The notes under the pieces are model-generated. The model did no database searches, was not told where the DNA came from, and saw nothing but the letters and a program-made list of their open reading frames with translations. Shown one piece after another: positions 1 through 12,772 of a DNA stretch of 64,000 bases. The position numbers and the translations under genes were made by a program. This DNA is from Leptospira barantonii (GTDB taxonomy: Bacteria > Spirochaetota > Leptospiria > Leptospirales > Leptospiraceae): NCBI RefSeq assembly GCF_002811925.1, contig NZ_NPDS01000004.1:186001-250000 (forward strand), given 5' to 3'. Position 1 is the first letter of the stretch. The number at the start of each line of letters is the position of its first letter.

Positions 1-232
1 TCATAAACTGTTTGTTTAAGGTTTCCAAATCCCGGATCAAGTCCGCGGGTTTGGGTTGAATCGTTTTTGCGAGTTTCATTCCGTCGTCGATCAGATCTAA
101 AATCAGTTTTTTTTCCGCGATCGCTCTCGCGGAAGGCATCGACTTTCTTTCGTTTCTGTAAATCGAAGCCTTTTCGTCTATGATGGAAACGATCTTATTC
201 AACGCGTGAATCTTCGCCTGTTCTTCTCCCAT
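1..232 (-). CDS. Hypothetical protein, C-terminus outside window
   Basis: An open frame starts at ATG 230-232 and runs off the left edge after 77 codons without a stop. The visible part begins MGEEQAKIHALNKIV. It is rich in Lys, Glu, Ile and Leu, has no membrane segment or signal peptide, and looks mainly helical, with a charged middle. I do not recognise the family. It lies 52 bases downstream of the DoxX gene on the same strand, so the two could share a transcript. The start is the first ATG; upstream on the coding strand is GGAGGTTTTT, a good ribosome binding site. Confidence 0.6.
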   Translation of the reverse strand, partial: MGEEQAKIHALNKIVSIIDEKASIYRNERKSMPSARAIAEKKLILDLIDDGMKLAKTIQPKPADLIRDLETLNKQFM

Positions 233-284
233 AAAAACCTCCGTGCTTTTGCGAGAGTTTAACCGGTTTGAGAATTTCGGAAAG

Positions 285-698
285 CTATTTTTGAAATCGT
301 TTTCGCAGAACGGACGTTAGTGTTTGTCTTTCCATCCAGAGAAGAAGGGCGCAGATCGCGGCGCTTGCGAGCGCTAAAAAGAATAGAAGTCCTCCGTCGT
401 TTTCCTGTTCGATCCCGATCACGAATAGATGGGAAAAAATCGCGCCGGACATGAGTCCGAGTCCGAGCAAAGCGCCGATCGAGTTGGATCCCGGCACGAA
501 CAAAAGAATCGCCGCGATCAATTCTAAAACACCCGTGCCGATTCTTCCCCAAGGTTCTATACCGAGTTTTGTAAAAATCAAAACCGATTCGGGCGCGCCC
601 GTGAATTTGTAGAATAAGGTCTGTAAAAATATGAATGCGACCACGGCGCGTAAAAAATAGAATAAAATATTTTTTGAATTGGAATCGAACTTGAACAA
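285..698 (-). CDS. DoxX family membrane protein
   Basis: A 137-residue protein with four hydrophobic segments, at roughly residues 10-28, 52-70, 75-95 and 103-121. A LRAVVAFIFLQTLFYKFTG-type N-terminus and GVLELIAAILLFVP in the second helix match the DoxX/DoxD-like small integral membrane family. Members sit in the cytoplasmic membrane; their biochemical role is poorly defined, with links to thiol and redox balance in some bacteria. It lies downstream of the acyl-CoA ligase gene but is separated from it by a strong terminator, so it is probably transcribed on its own. The family call is fairly secure; a specific function is not. Confidence 0.75.
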   Translation of the reverse strand: MFKFDSNSKNILFYFLRAVVAFIFLQTLFYKFTGAPESVLIFTKLGIEPWGRIGTGVLELIAAILLFVPGSNSIGALLGLGLMSGAIFSHLFVIGIEQENDGGLLFFLALASAAICALLLWMERQTLTSVLRKRFQK

Positions 699-786
699 GA
701 AGGTTTCTCCTTTGGATTCTGCGGAGTTCTTCGGGCTTGGTTCGAAAGGGTTACACTTAGGAAAGAATTTTCGGAGTTGTTCGTAT

Positions 787-827
787 TAAAAAAACCCGAT
801 GAGAACCTCGAGGTCCCCAATCGGGTT
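787..827 (-). terminator. Rho-independent terminator of the acyl-CoA ligase gene
   Basis: Read on the minus strand, AACCCGAT pairs with ATCGGGTT and the second arm runs into a stretch of seven T (plus-strand A 788-794). The loop contains a second self-complementary element, ACCTCGAGGT. It lies about 50 bases beyond the stop of the acyl-CoA ligase gene and is oriented for it. Confidence 0.8.
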
Positions 828-874
828 ATCCTTTCGAAACACTTCGCTCTTTTTTTAAAAAGACGAATTAAAGT

Positions 875-2812
875 TTAACGATACATCTCTTCGATTTCGT
901 TTTTGTACTTATCGGAGACCACGTTCCGTTTGATCTTCATCGTTTGTGTCAGTTCGTCTCCGGGCTCGAATTTTTTATCTAGAATCCGGAAACTCGAAAC
1001 CTTTTCGAAATTTTTAAAACCGTTTTCGTTCGAGACTAGGTTCTTGATCTCGTTTTTGAAAAGCGCGATCACGTCCGCGTCTCCGTTCAAATTTCGGACT
1101 TCGCTTAACATTTTAGAACGAAGTTCCTTCAAATATTTTTCCAAAGCTTCCTCGTTCGGCACGATCAAGGCTCCGAGAGTTTTCTGATCGTGTCCCACCA
1201 CCATAGCCTGATGGATGAATTGGCTCCGAACCAGAGCGAATTCGATCGGCTCGGGCTCCAAATTCTCCCCGCCTAAAAGAACGATCGTATCCTTGGCTCT
1301 TCCGGAATACTTCAATTCTCCGGAGGTAGTCCAAGCCAAAAGATCGCCCGAGTTCAACCATCCGTCCGAGCTCAAAATCTCCTTCGTCTTTTCCTGTTCC
1401 TTGTAATAACCTTTCATGACGTGATCGCCTTTGTGCCAAGCGATTCCCTTAACTCCGGGTTGGGTGATCTCTTTTCCTTTTTCATCCATGAGTTTGATCT
1501 GAACTCCGGGAATACAACGTCCGAGTGTTCCCACCGTGATCTCTCCCAAAATTCTTCTGGTGGAAATACCGGATAATTCGGTCATTCCGTATCCTTCCAG
1601 AATCGGAATTCCGATCGCGTTAAAGAACGTATCGATGTATTGAGGCAAAGCTCCTGCTCCGGAAAGTGCGAATCTCAATTCTCCGCCTAATCCTTGTTTG
1701 ATTTTGTTGAACGCGAGTTGCGCCACCTGGTTCGGAATCCAAAGAAGAATTACGATCCAAAGCGAAATGAATTTTTGCCAAAGCGAAGCGAACGTGGATT
1801 GTTCCGTTAAGGAATATTCCAAACCTTGCAAGCGAGAGATATGTTTATAATACGTGATCGCGATTTCCTTAAACGCTCCGAATAGAGCCTGTTGCACCGG
1901 AGAAGCGCTTCTCACCTTGTCATGGATCTTATTGTAAAGACTTTCCCATACTCTCGGAACCGAAAGAAGCAATGTCGGTTTAATATCCGATAGATCCTGA
2001 CTGAGAGTGGAGATAGAAGTAAAGGCCTCGGCTCCTCCGGCGCGGACGCAGATGGTTTCGACCAATCTTTCCGCGATATGCCAAGGAGGAAGATACGCCA
2101 TACTTCTGTCCGTAGGATATACGTTGAGGTCTTCGCCTAACAAGGTGCTATCGACGTTGAACACGATGTTCTTGTGCGTGAGCATCACACCTTTCGGTTT
2201 TCCGGTCGTTCCCGAAGTGTAAACGATGGTCGCGAGATCGTCTTCTCGGATCGCGGAGCCCCTTTTATGAAACTCATCCTTACCCTTGCTTTGAATCCAG
2301 GTTTTTCCTTTTTGAATCAAGTCGTTTAACAAAATGATCTCGAATGGTTCCGTGTTTTCGATCGTTCCCTTTTGATCGAACAGAATGATTTTTTTGAGAT
2401 GGGGGAATTCAGACTTCTGAGCGAGAACTTTTTTTAATGCGACTTCGTTTTCCAAAAACGCGATCGAACATTCCGCGTGGTTGAGAATGTATCGAAGATC
2501 TTCTCCGGTTGAATCGGTTCCTCTCGGAACGTCCACACAACCGATGTTCGTAATTCCCATACTACACCAGAGCCAACGCGCTCCCGAATCCGCGATCAGA
2601 CCGATCGGAGTTCCCGGTTCCAACCCTAAAGAGATAAGACCCGAGCCGATTTGTTGAACGGTTTCATAAAGATTTTTGAAACTGTTTGCCTGATAATTCT
2701 TACCGTCCGGTTTGTAATATTGCGCAGTGTGATCCGCGAACGTTTCCGCCGAGGCTTTCATAACATGATATAGGGTTCTGGATTGGATTTTCGGAATGGG
2801 ATTGGTTTTCAT
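875..2812 (-). CDS. Long-chain fatty acid--CoA ligase (AMP-forming)
   Basis: A 645-residue member of the ANL adenylating superfamily, the usual length for long-chain acyl-CoA synthetases. The P-loop-like motif TSGTTGKPKG is at residues 199-208, EGYGMTE (A5) near 410, SGDL (A7) near 500, GRAKDTIVLLGGENLEP (A8) near 525, and the catalytic lysine motif TMKIKRN close to the C-terminus. It would activate free fatty acids with ATP and CoA, which suits leptospires because they use long-chain fatty acids as main carbon and energy source. The extra hydrophobic stretch near residues 340-370 (WIVILLWIPNQVAQLAF) suggests membrane association, as in FadD15/ACSL-type enzymes. It is monocistronic, with its own terminator at 787-827. 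Substrate chain length cannot be read from the sequence. Confidence 0.9.
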   Translation of the reverse strand: MKTNPIPKIQSRTLYHVMKASAETFADHTAQYYKPDGKNYQANSFKNLYETVQQIGSGLISLGLEPGTPIGLIADSGARWLWCSMGITNIGCVDVPRGTDSTGEDLRYILNHAECSIAFLENEVALKKVLAQKSEFPHLKKIILFDQKGTIENTEPFEIILLNDLIQKGKTWIQSKGKDEFHKRGSAIREDDLATIVYTSGTTGKPKGVMLTHKNIVFNVDSTLLGEDLNVYPTDRSMAYLPPWHIAERLVETICVRAGGAEAFTSISTLSQDLSDIKPTLLLSVPRVWESLYNKIHDKVRSASPVQQALFGAFKEIAITYYKHISRLQGLEYSLTEQSTFASLWQKFISLWIVILLWIPNQVAQLAFNKIKQGLGGELRFALSGAGALPQYIDTFFNAIGIPILEGYGMTELSGISTRRILGEITVGTLGRCIPGVQIKLMDEKGKEITQPGVKGIAWHKGDHVMKGYYKEQEKTKEILSSDGWLNSGDLLAWTTSGELKYSGRAKDTIVLLGGENLEPEPIEFALVRSQFIHQAMVVGHDQKTLGALIVPNEEALEKYLKELRSKMLSEVRNLNGDADVIALFKNEIKNLVSNENGFKNFEKVSSFRILDKKFEPGDELTQTMKIKRNVVSDKYKNEIEEMYR

Positions 2813-2920
2813 AGCAGGGAAGGATTCTATGAAAACCTTTCATTCAGTCGAGAAAATTTTTCATTCTTTAGAAATTCCTAATCGAGTCCGAATCGTAACA
2901 AGAATGAAAACGAAGAGGTT

Positions 2921-4660
2921 TTAGTGTTGGATTCGGTTTCTTCCGGAGGTTTTCGCCGCGTAAAGATTACGATCCGAGTCGGAAATCAAATCCTGAACCG
3001 TGGTCGCTTCCGAATCCACGCTACAAGCGATCCCGATTGAAACCGTGATTTTTGCGAACGGACTTTTGATATGAGTGATTTCCATCGCTTCGATTTTTTC
3101 CAGAATATTTAATGCGACAACTACAGCGCCGTCGATCGGAGTATCCGGAAGGATCACCGCGAATTCCTCCCCGCCGTATCGAGTCACCATATCGTGCGAT
3201 CTTCTAAGACTGGCTCGGATCTCTCTCGCGACTCGGATTAAGGCGCGATCCCCTTCCACGTGCCCGTATGTATCGTTGAACTGTTTGAAAAAATCCACGT
3301 CGATCATCAGCAAAGAAAGGGGAGAATGGTGTCTCGAAGATCTGCTCCACGCCATTCGGATTTGTTCGTCGAAGTATCTACGATTGAAAATCCGGGTGAG
3401 AGGATCCATATAAGAAAGTTCTTCGAGTTTGCCGGCGTATTCTTCGATTTCCTCTTTTTCTTTTCGAATCGTTCGAATTCTTTCCGAAAGCGCGAGTGAT
3501 AAAAACAAAACGCTGAGAATGATGCCCGTTTGTAAAAACGGAATCGCCGGTGCGTCTTTTAAAAAGAATCCGAATCGGCTCAGTGCAAAGATGATTCCTC
3601 CCGAAAGAGTGAAGAACCAAGCCGTCAAAAAAATGATCGCCTTACGATCTCCTTTGATCGCTCTGAAAAAGGAGATCAAAAAGATCACCGTCATCTGCAA
3701 AAGAGGGAATAGGGAAGTAAACGGAATCAGATAACGTCCCGGAAGAATCGGAATCAAAAATCCCAACGCGATTCCCGCCCAAAGAGAGGCTTTTAAAAAC
3801 AAATTGAGAAGGGAATAGTTCTTTTTCGTATCCAGATACGAAGCGAGGAACAACGCCATAAAAATCATCATCAGGGCGATCGCTTCCAGATGAAGTTGGT
3901 TGATGAAGATCGGCTGGTCCTGGAAAAACCATTCGAACGCGTATCCGGGAAGGATCATCTGGTGCAAAAGAACGGCGAGAATTAAAAAAGAATAATATAA
4001 TAAATATCTTTCGCGGATTCCCACATAAAGAAAAAAGTTAAAGAACGCCATGACGGCTAACGCGCCGAAAAAGGCCGAGTCCTTTGCGAGTTCCACCTTC
4101 GTTTCGCGGATTCTTTCCTTGTTCTCGTAGAGGGTCATGGACAGACTGAGCGCGCCTTCCGAAAACACGCGGACCAAAATTCTCGCCTTACCCTTGTTAG
4201 AGATCGGTAAAGGAAACATGAACAGTTTGTTTTCGATCGGTCTTGAATAAAACGGAAGGGAATCTCCGGTTTTATATTCTCCCTTGAGTCCGCCGGAGGT
4301 TTGATAATACAGATCCACTTGATCCAAATGAGGATAATGCAACGCGAGCGAGAATTCCTGATCCACTTTTTCGGGAGTTTCCACGTCGAAAACCAACCAA
4401 TAGGGAACCGGATCGTATCCGAAACCGAAGGTTGTATTTTGAATTTCACGAACCGGGATTTTTTCGAGATCGTTGAAAAAATTCTCGGGAAGATAACGCG
4501 ATTCCGGATCGCGTATCAGATAGACGGATTTTAAGAGAGGTTGTTTGCCGGCGAATTCCGGTTTGATGACCACCGCGGGATCCAGTGCGAATAACGAATG
4601 AGCGGAAACGAATATTCCGAAAATAAAAAGCGTATATTTCATTCGAACTGGAATTCGCAT
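2921..4660 (-). CDS. 7TMR-DISM diguanylate cyclase
   Basis: About 579 residues. A signal peptide (KYTLFIFGIFVSAHSLFA) leads into a periplasmic 7TMR-DISMED2-like sensor domain (about 35-180), then seven hydrophobic segments (about 200-400), a short coiled coil (RTIRKEKEEIEEYAGKLEEL) and a C-terminal GGDEF domain. The active-site loop is GGEEF (about 496-500), and an inhibitory I-site RSHD lies five residues before it, so it should make cyclic di-GMP and be product-inhibited. I placed the start at the first ATG, 4658-4660. An in-frame TTG at 4669 and an ATG at 4642 are alternatives, and none has a convincing ribosome binding site. It is divergent from the large cyclase gene; the 4661-4835 gap holds an inverted repeat that may control both. 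Confidence 0.88.
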   Translation of the reverse strand: MRIPVRMKYTLFIFGIFVSAHSLFALDPAVVIKPEFAGKQPLLKSVYLIRDPESRYLPENFFNDLEKIPVREIQNTTFGFGYDPVPYWLVFDVETPEKVDQEFSLALHYPHLDQVDLYYQTSGGLKGEYKTGDSLPFYSRPIENKLFMFPLPISNKGKARILVRVFSEGALSLSMTLYENKERIRETKVELAKDSAFFGALAVMAFFNFFLYVGIRERYLLYYSFLILAVLLHQMILPGYAFEWFFQDQPIFINQLHLEAIALMMIFMALFLASYLDTKKNYSLLNLFLKASLWAGIALGFLIPILPGRYLIPFTSLFPLLQMTVIFLISFFRAIKGDRKAIIFLTAWFFTLSGGIIFALSRFGFFLKDAPAIPFLQTGIILSVLFLSLALSERIRTIRKEKEEIEEYAGKLEELSYMDPLTRIFNRRYFDEQIRMAWSRSSRHHSPLSLLMIDVDFFKQFNDTYGHVEGDRALIRVAREIRASLRRSHDMVTRYGGEEFAVILPDTPIDGAVVVALNILEKIEAMEITHIKSPFAKITVSIGIACSVDSEATTVQDLISDSDRNLYAAKTSGRNRIQH

Positions 4661-4715
4661 TCGGAACAAGATGAGTTCTCCAAAGGATTTGTCAAAGATT
4701 TTCGAAAAGAAATTA

Positions 4716-4748
4716 TTTTCCGAAAATCGGATTTACCGAATCGGAAAA
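4716..4748. repeat. Inverted repeat in a divergent promoter region
   Basis: Arms TTTTCCGA (4716-4723) and TCGGAAAA (4741-4748) are perfectly complementary. Between them the same core recurs as CCGA-N3-TCGG and, overlapping the right arm, CCGA-N1-TCGG. It lies between the diguanylate cyclase gene (minus) and the class III cyclase gene (plus) and overlaps the likely -35 of the latter. It is a candidate operator; the binding protein is unknown. Confidence 0.45.
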
Positions 4749-4759
4749 TTCGTTATACT
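4732..4759 (+). promoter_or_regulatory. Candidate sigma70-type promoter of the cyclase gene
   Basis: TTTACC (4732-4737), a 16-base spacer and TATACT (4754-4759) fit a sigma70 promoter with a good -10 and a weak -35. The start of transcription would be near 4766, giving a leader of about 70 bases to the GTG start at 4836. Confidence 0.4.
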
Positions 4760-4835
4760 TGAATATTAATTTCGTGACTCTTTCATCGGTTAATTTTCAG
4801 AATGACTGGAACAGACTTAGAACAAGGAACCGCAG

Positions 4836-7765
<2,930 letters not shown>

Positions 7766-7775
<10 letters not shown>

Positions 7776-9172
7776 AACAAGGTTTCGATTCCCAGGAAAA
7801 ACAAACCGCTTAAGAATATCAGAATAATAGAATATTCTTTTTTGAATTTCAGTAGAGCGACACAAAGGATTGTCCAAAACAACGGAAGCCATTGTGTCGT
7901 TGCGATCGGATTTTGGACCCAACTCGTCGCCGAAGTTTGCGGAAATATCAAAATGGACTTAGCGAAAAATACGCTTAGATAAAGAATCACCGCACAAACA
8001 CACGCGGTCACATAACTGAAACATACTCGAATCCATTCGGATTCTTTCGTTTTTTCGACAAGACTCGCTCCTCCCAAAATCAGAATGAAGGAGGGTAAAA
8101 AAGTATAATAGGTCGTTAATAAAAGTCCGAGCAAACCGGAACCGATTCCACCAAACCGATGAGCGCCCGCTAAAAATCCGATGAAGGTCAAAACCATCAC
8201 GAGAGGTCCCGGAGTACTTTCGCCGAAAGCGAGCGCGTCCAACATTTCGTTTGAGGAGATCCATCCGGCTTGTTGCGTTGCAAATTCGGCCACGGAAGGA
8301 AGAATCGCATACGCGCCGCCAAACGTGAGAAAGGCGGTCTTCGTGAAGAACAAAATCAAGTCCTTCCAGAACAAAAACTCCGCTTTCAAAAAGAATAATA
8401 TTCCTAAGAATGGAGTCGCCCAAAGAATCAAACCGATACTTCCGGTTCGTCCTAGGTTTTTTAAAAGCTCGGAATTTTTTTCGCGTTCTTCGTCGAAGGA
8501 GGTTTGAAGATCGATTCGTTCCGAGGTCTCGGCTTCCGTCGTTTCCGACTTGGATGTCGTAATTTGGTATTTTAGATTTGCCGTTTTTGAGGAAGACGTT
8601 TCCGCAAAGTCCGAGTTTGTATCCATATCCGAATTCTTTTTACCGAAAAGAAATACCGTCCAGCCGAACAATACGGAAGCCAAAAGAAGATACGGATACG
8701 AAATTTCAAAAAACAAAATTCCGATTGCGGATAACGCGAAACAAAGAATTTGTCCGTTGGATTTCAGGCTTTTTAGAACCAGATTTCCGAAAGCCAAAAG
8801 AATCACCGCGAGAATCGCGGGTTTGACCCCGTTTAAAAACGAAATTACGTACGGAACATTCCCATAAGAAAAGTAGAATATACTAATCAGTGTAAAGATC
8901 AACACGGCGGGAAGAACGAACAAAAGTCCGGCGAGAATTCCTCCCTTTACCCCGTGCAAAATCCAACCGAGATAAGTGGCCAACTGTTGAGCCTCAGGTC
9001 CCGGAAGAATCATACAATAACTCAAAGCGTGGGAAAATTTATCTTCGGAGATCCACTTCTTTTCTTCCACGAGGGTTTTGTGCATCAGACTGATTTGTCC
9101 CGCGGGACCGCCGAAACTGAGCCAACCGAGCTGAAACCAAAAACGAAGCGCTTCTCCGAAGGAAGGAATCAA
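7766..9172 (-). CDS. chrA: Chromate transporter ChrA, two-domain form
   Basis: A 468-residue inner membrane protein of the long CHR family. It has two homologous halves joined by a hydrophilic linker at about residues 185-240. The first half carries SFGGPAGQISLMH and the second FLTFGGAYAILPSVAEF plus a FGESTPGPLV motif, which match the family signatures. CHR proteins export chromate or take up sulfate-like anions; the direction cannot be told from sequence. The start is TTG (9170-9172), whose last two bases overlap the TGA of the upstream methyltransferase gene, so the two genes are translationally coupled. The linker contains Thr/Ser/Glu-rich low-complexity sequence unlike the rest. Confidence 0.85.
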
Positions 9173-9915
9173 CCCGGAAGTCTCCCGATCTTAAAGAATA
9201 AGGGCCATTCTACGATTCTCGAAGGAGTAGAACCCCATACGTTTCGGATTTCCGTTTCCACGAGTAGAACCGGATCGGATTCGTTTTTTTGAATGTATTT
9301 CTGAACGCTGGACCAGGTTCTTAAGTAACCTAACACGTGTTCGACTGTCCATTCTTCCTTCATCGCGAAATAGGGCGCTGTGATCGTTTCGAACGGAAAC
9401 GCGATCGATTTATATTCTTCTTCCACGTATTTTCTTTCGGGAGGCCAATACGAACCCACGATCTCTTCGTAGAGTTTATCCACGAGCGCATCCACTTCCG
9501 GAGTAATTCTGTGCATATTATAGCCCCAGATCGCGAGGACCCCGCCTTTTTTGCCGACTCGAATCGCTTCCTTGTAAAAAGGTTCGAAATCGAACCAGTG
9601 AAACGCCTGTGCGACGGTAATCAAATCTACTTCATGATTTTCTAATGTAGAATTCTCCGCTTTGCAGACTTTGTATTCTACGTTTTTATGCGGTTCCGCG
9701 CTGGAAATCTGATTTGCGCTTGGATCGGTTGCGATTACTTTTTGAAAAACTTCTCCGAGAGAAACGGCGGCTTGACCGGTTCCGGTTCCACAATCCCAAA
9801 CAACGTTTCCGTTCGGAACGAGACTTTTGAGATAGGAAAAAAGTTCATCGGGATAACCGGGGCGAAATTCGGAGTAAGAAGAGGAGTGGGAGGAAAAATG
9901 ATCTCTGAAACTCAT
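9169..9915 (-). CDS. Class I SAM-dependent methyltransferase
   Basis: A 248-residue soluble protein. Motif I is VVWDCGTGTGQAAVSLGE (about residues 37-54), the acidic motif II is KVIATDPSANQI, and an FHWFDFE segment follows. This fits the small Methyltransf_11/trans-aconitate-methyltransferase-like group. The N-terminal MSFRDHFSSHSSSYSEFRPGYP is typical of that group, which acts on small acids or is of unknown substrate. It is the first gene of a two-gene unit with chrA. I cannot link it chemically to chromate transport. Confidence 0.8.
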   Translation of the reverse strand: MSFRDHFSSHSSSYSEFRPGYPDELFSYLKSLVPNGNVVWDCGTGTGQAAVSLGEVFQKVIATDPSANQISSAEPHKNVEYKVCKAENSTLENHEVDLITVAQAFHWFDFEPFYKEAIRVGKKGGVLAIWGYNMHRITPEVDALVDKLYEEIVGSYWPPERKYVEEEYKSIAFPFETITAPYFAMKEEWTVEHVLGYLRTWSSVQKYIQKNESDPVLLVETEIRNVWGSTPSRIVEWPLFFKIGRLPG

Positions 9916-9959
9916 AGGCCCATGCTTTCAGAGATCATCGTGCAAACTCAAGTAAGAAT

Positions 9960-11432
9960 TTAAAAAGCTCCGTCGGGATGTTTCTTAAATTCTTTCTGAT
10001 TGATAAAAAGATATTGATATTGGATTTGTTTTCCGTCTTTCGTCTTTGCTTGAATCATCAAGGGAAGGAACGTCGATTTTTTAGCAAAATCCGGGATCTT
10101 TACCGTATAATCCGGAGAATGATTTTCTTCGATCACGTTCTTACTTTTGATTTTGATGCTTACCGATTCCGGTTGAACTCCTTCCAGATGAATCTTAAAT
10201 TCCTGACCGGTCTTCACCCAAGATCCGTCGAGAATGGAAACGGAAATTTTTGGAGGAGGCGCCATGGTAAGAATGGAGTTGAATGCCGATTGTGATTGTC
10301 CCCAAGGAACCAAGGAACGATGAACGTTGTAAACGGGAGTTCCCGGAAGATTCTTCCCAGGGTTAACCGTAAACGCCATTCTATAACCGATCGCCTTTGC
10401 TTCTTCGATCACTCTCGGATCAAAAAGACCGAACGGATACGCGAGATCCACAACCTTTCTTCCCGTTTTCGTTTCCAAAATCTGTTTGGATTCCAAGAGC
10501 TGTTTGCGGATCAACGCGCGGCTCATCGTTGGAAGTTTAGGATGATACAATGTGTGAGAACCTAAATCCAAAACACCGCTATCAAGCGCGCTTCTCAACT
10601 GATCCCAGGTCAGATAGTATTTCTTTCCGGAAGAAATGATGGAAGGATAGATAAAGATGGAAGCGGTAAAGCCGTATTTTTTCAAAAGAGGAACCAACAC
10701 TTCCAAATGTGTTTTGGAACCGTCGTCGAACGTCAGAAGAATCGGTTTTTCGGGAAAGTCCGAAGGTTTTTTGCCGTTGATATAATCGTAGAACTGATCC
10801 AAACGAACGGTTTTATAACCCGCCGCTTTGAGAAACTTAAACTGCTCTTCCAAAAGATTCGGATGAAGATTATAACCGCCCATCGGTCCGCCTTCCGCGG
10901 CTAAGTGATGATAACAAAGAACGGGAACTCCACCGCCGGAGACGGATTCAAAACCTTGGGTCGCATAACTCGGAGTAGACGGGGTGTCGTCTTTAACGGT
11001 AGGAAGCGCGTCCTCGTATTTTTTCTTTTTGGAAACGGAAGAATTCTTTTCATCCTTTCCCTTTTTGATCTTGGATTTTTTGGAAGGAGCTTCGGATGTT
11101 CTTTCTTCCGATTTGGATTCGCCCGAGCCGGAATCGCTTACTGGAGTTTTTTCCTTTTGATTCTTTTTAGAAACGGTTTCTTTGGATGATTCTTCCGAAA
11201 CGTTCGAGGATTTAGATCCGTTCGTTTTCGGTTCCGATTCTTTCTTCGGGGAAGAATTTGCGGTCTTTCTTTTTTTTTCGGGATTTAAAAAGTCGTCCAC
11301 GGGAGACGCGACTGCGATCGAAAAGGAGATAAAACATAGAAGCGCGAAGGTAGTAAGAGAAAATCGCGTTTTAGAAACGGATTTTGAAGTTGGTTTAAGA
11401 GTTGAATTGGAAATAAGTTTTTGTGTGTACAT
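9960..11432 (-). CDS. Exported polysaccharide deacetylase (NodB fold)
   Basis: A 490-residue protein with an N-terminal signal peptide (SLTTFALLCFISFSIAVASP, about 26-45), then a roughly 110-residue linker made almost wholly of Lys, Ser, Glu and Pro, and a NodB/CE4 domain at about 168-385. The domain shows VPVLCYHH, the metal and catalytic Asp motif TFDDG, and the metal-binding HxxxH in LGSHTLYHPK. A C-terminal beta-rich segment of about 95 residues (ISVSILDGSWVKTGQEF onward) may be an Ig-like module. CE4 enzymes remove N- or O-acetyl groups from peptidoglycan or surface glycans with a divalent metal. The disordered linker would let the catalytic domain reach across the periplasm. Monocistronic by position. 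Confidence 0.85.
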   Translation of the reverse strand: MYTQKLISNSTLKPTSKSVSKTRFSLTTFALLCFISFSIAVASPVDDFLNPEKKRKTANSSPKKESEPKTNGSKSSNVSEESSKETVSKKNQKEKTPVSDSGSGESKSEERTSEAPSKKSKIKKGKDEKNSSVSKKKKYEDALPTVKDDTPSTPSYATQGFESVSGGGVPVLCYHHLAAEGGPMGGYNLHPNLLEEQFKFLKAAGYKTVRLDQFYDYINGKKPSDFPEKPILLTFDDGSKTHLEVLVPLLKKYGFTASIFIYPSIISSGKKYYLTWDQLRSALDSGVLDLGSHTLYHPKLPTMSRALIRKQLLESKQILETKTGRKVVDLAYPFGLFDPRVIEEAKAIGYRMAFTVNPGKNLPGTPVYNVHRSLVPWGQSQSAFNSILTMAPPPKISVSILDGSWVKTGQEFKIHLEGVQPESVSIKIKSKNVIEENHSPDYTVKIPDFAKKSTFLPLMIQAKTKDGKQIQYQYLFINQKEFKKHPDGAF

Positions 11433-11506
11433 TCCGAGTTCCGGGAAAAGAGTCTTCGGTTAGTCTTTTAGAGCCTCTTTCCCCGGCAAGCGATTCCCGG
11501 AGTCCT

Positions 11507-12073
11507 TCAATTGCAGAATTTCTCGAACGAATTTTCCGCTTCCTTATGGCCTATGATCTCGGCTGTCTTCCAATCCGCGCATGCCTTTTGTTTTTCTTTG
11601 ATCGCCCAGTTTGCGACCGCCCTGTTGTTCAGAGCGTTCGTGTAGGTCGGTTTCAATCGGATCGCGGAAGAAAGATCTTGGATCGCTCCTTGATAATCGG
11701 AAATTTTAATTTTTGCAAAACCTCGGTTGTTGTAAGCCGTGGCGTAGTCGTCTCGTTTTTCAATAGCTTGACTGTAATCCGAGATCGCACCCGTTTCGTT
11801 CCCGGATTTGCTCTTAGCAAGTCCTCTGTTGTTGAGAGAAACGGGGTTGTCCGGGTTTACGTCCAGATCCCTTGAATAAAACTCGATCGCTTCCAAATAC
11901 TCTCCGCTCTTAAACTTGGAATTCCCTAGTTGAAAGGGATTCGGTTCCGCTTTACGAGTGGAAATCGGCTCCTGTGTTTTCTCCTGTTCGGTGGAACAGG
12001 AAGAAAACAACGTAACGGTTAGGCAAAAAGTAAAAATCGATATAAGTCTCGATCTAAGATCGAAAGGGACCAT
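11507..12073 (-). CDS. TPR-repeat lipoprotein
   Basis: A 188-residue protein with a signal peptide ending in a lipobox-like TLFSSC, followed by a short Glu/Thr/Pro-rich spacer and at least three TPR units (FKSGEYLEAIEFYSRDL, KSGNETGAISDYSQAI, KISDYQGAIQDLSSAI). The C-terminus KQKACADWKTAEIIG is a further partial repeat often found in Leptospira TPR lipoproteins. It is probably anchored in a membrane facing the periplasm as a scaffold for protein contacts. GGAGG 6 bases before the ATG (12071-12073) supports the start. It is on the same strand as the upstream HTH gene, 20 bases away, so they are probably co-transcribed. Confidence 0.82.
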   Translation of the reverse strand: MVPFDLRSRLISIFTFCLTVTLFSSCSTEQEKTQEPISTRKAEPNPFQLGNSKFKSGEYLEAIEFYSRDLDVNPDNPVSLNNRGLAKSKSGNETGAISDYSQAIEKRDDYATAYNNRGFAKIKISDYQGAIQDLSSAIRLKPTYTNALNNRAVANWAIKEKQKACADWKTAEIIGHKEAENSFEKFCN

Positions 12074-12093
12074 AAAAAGCCTCCGGAGGAAGC

Positions 12094-12623
<530 letters not shown>

Positions 12624-12772
12624 ATTTATCCTATCCGGAGAATTTAGATTCTCCGAATTCAGGAACTATTCTTATCACAATATGTTTAACTTGAAAACAT
12701 TTTTCCGAAGTTAAATAGAATTTATCGAATGTATTTGTAAGCATCACAAGTACATCCGATGTAATCGTTTAC

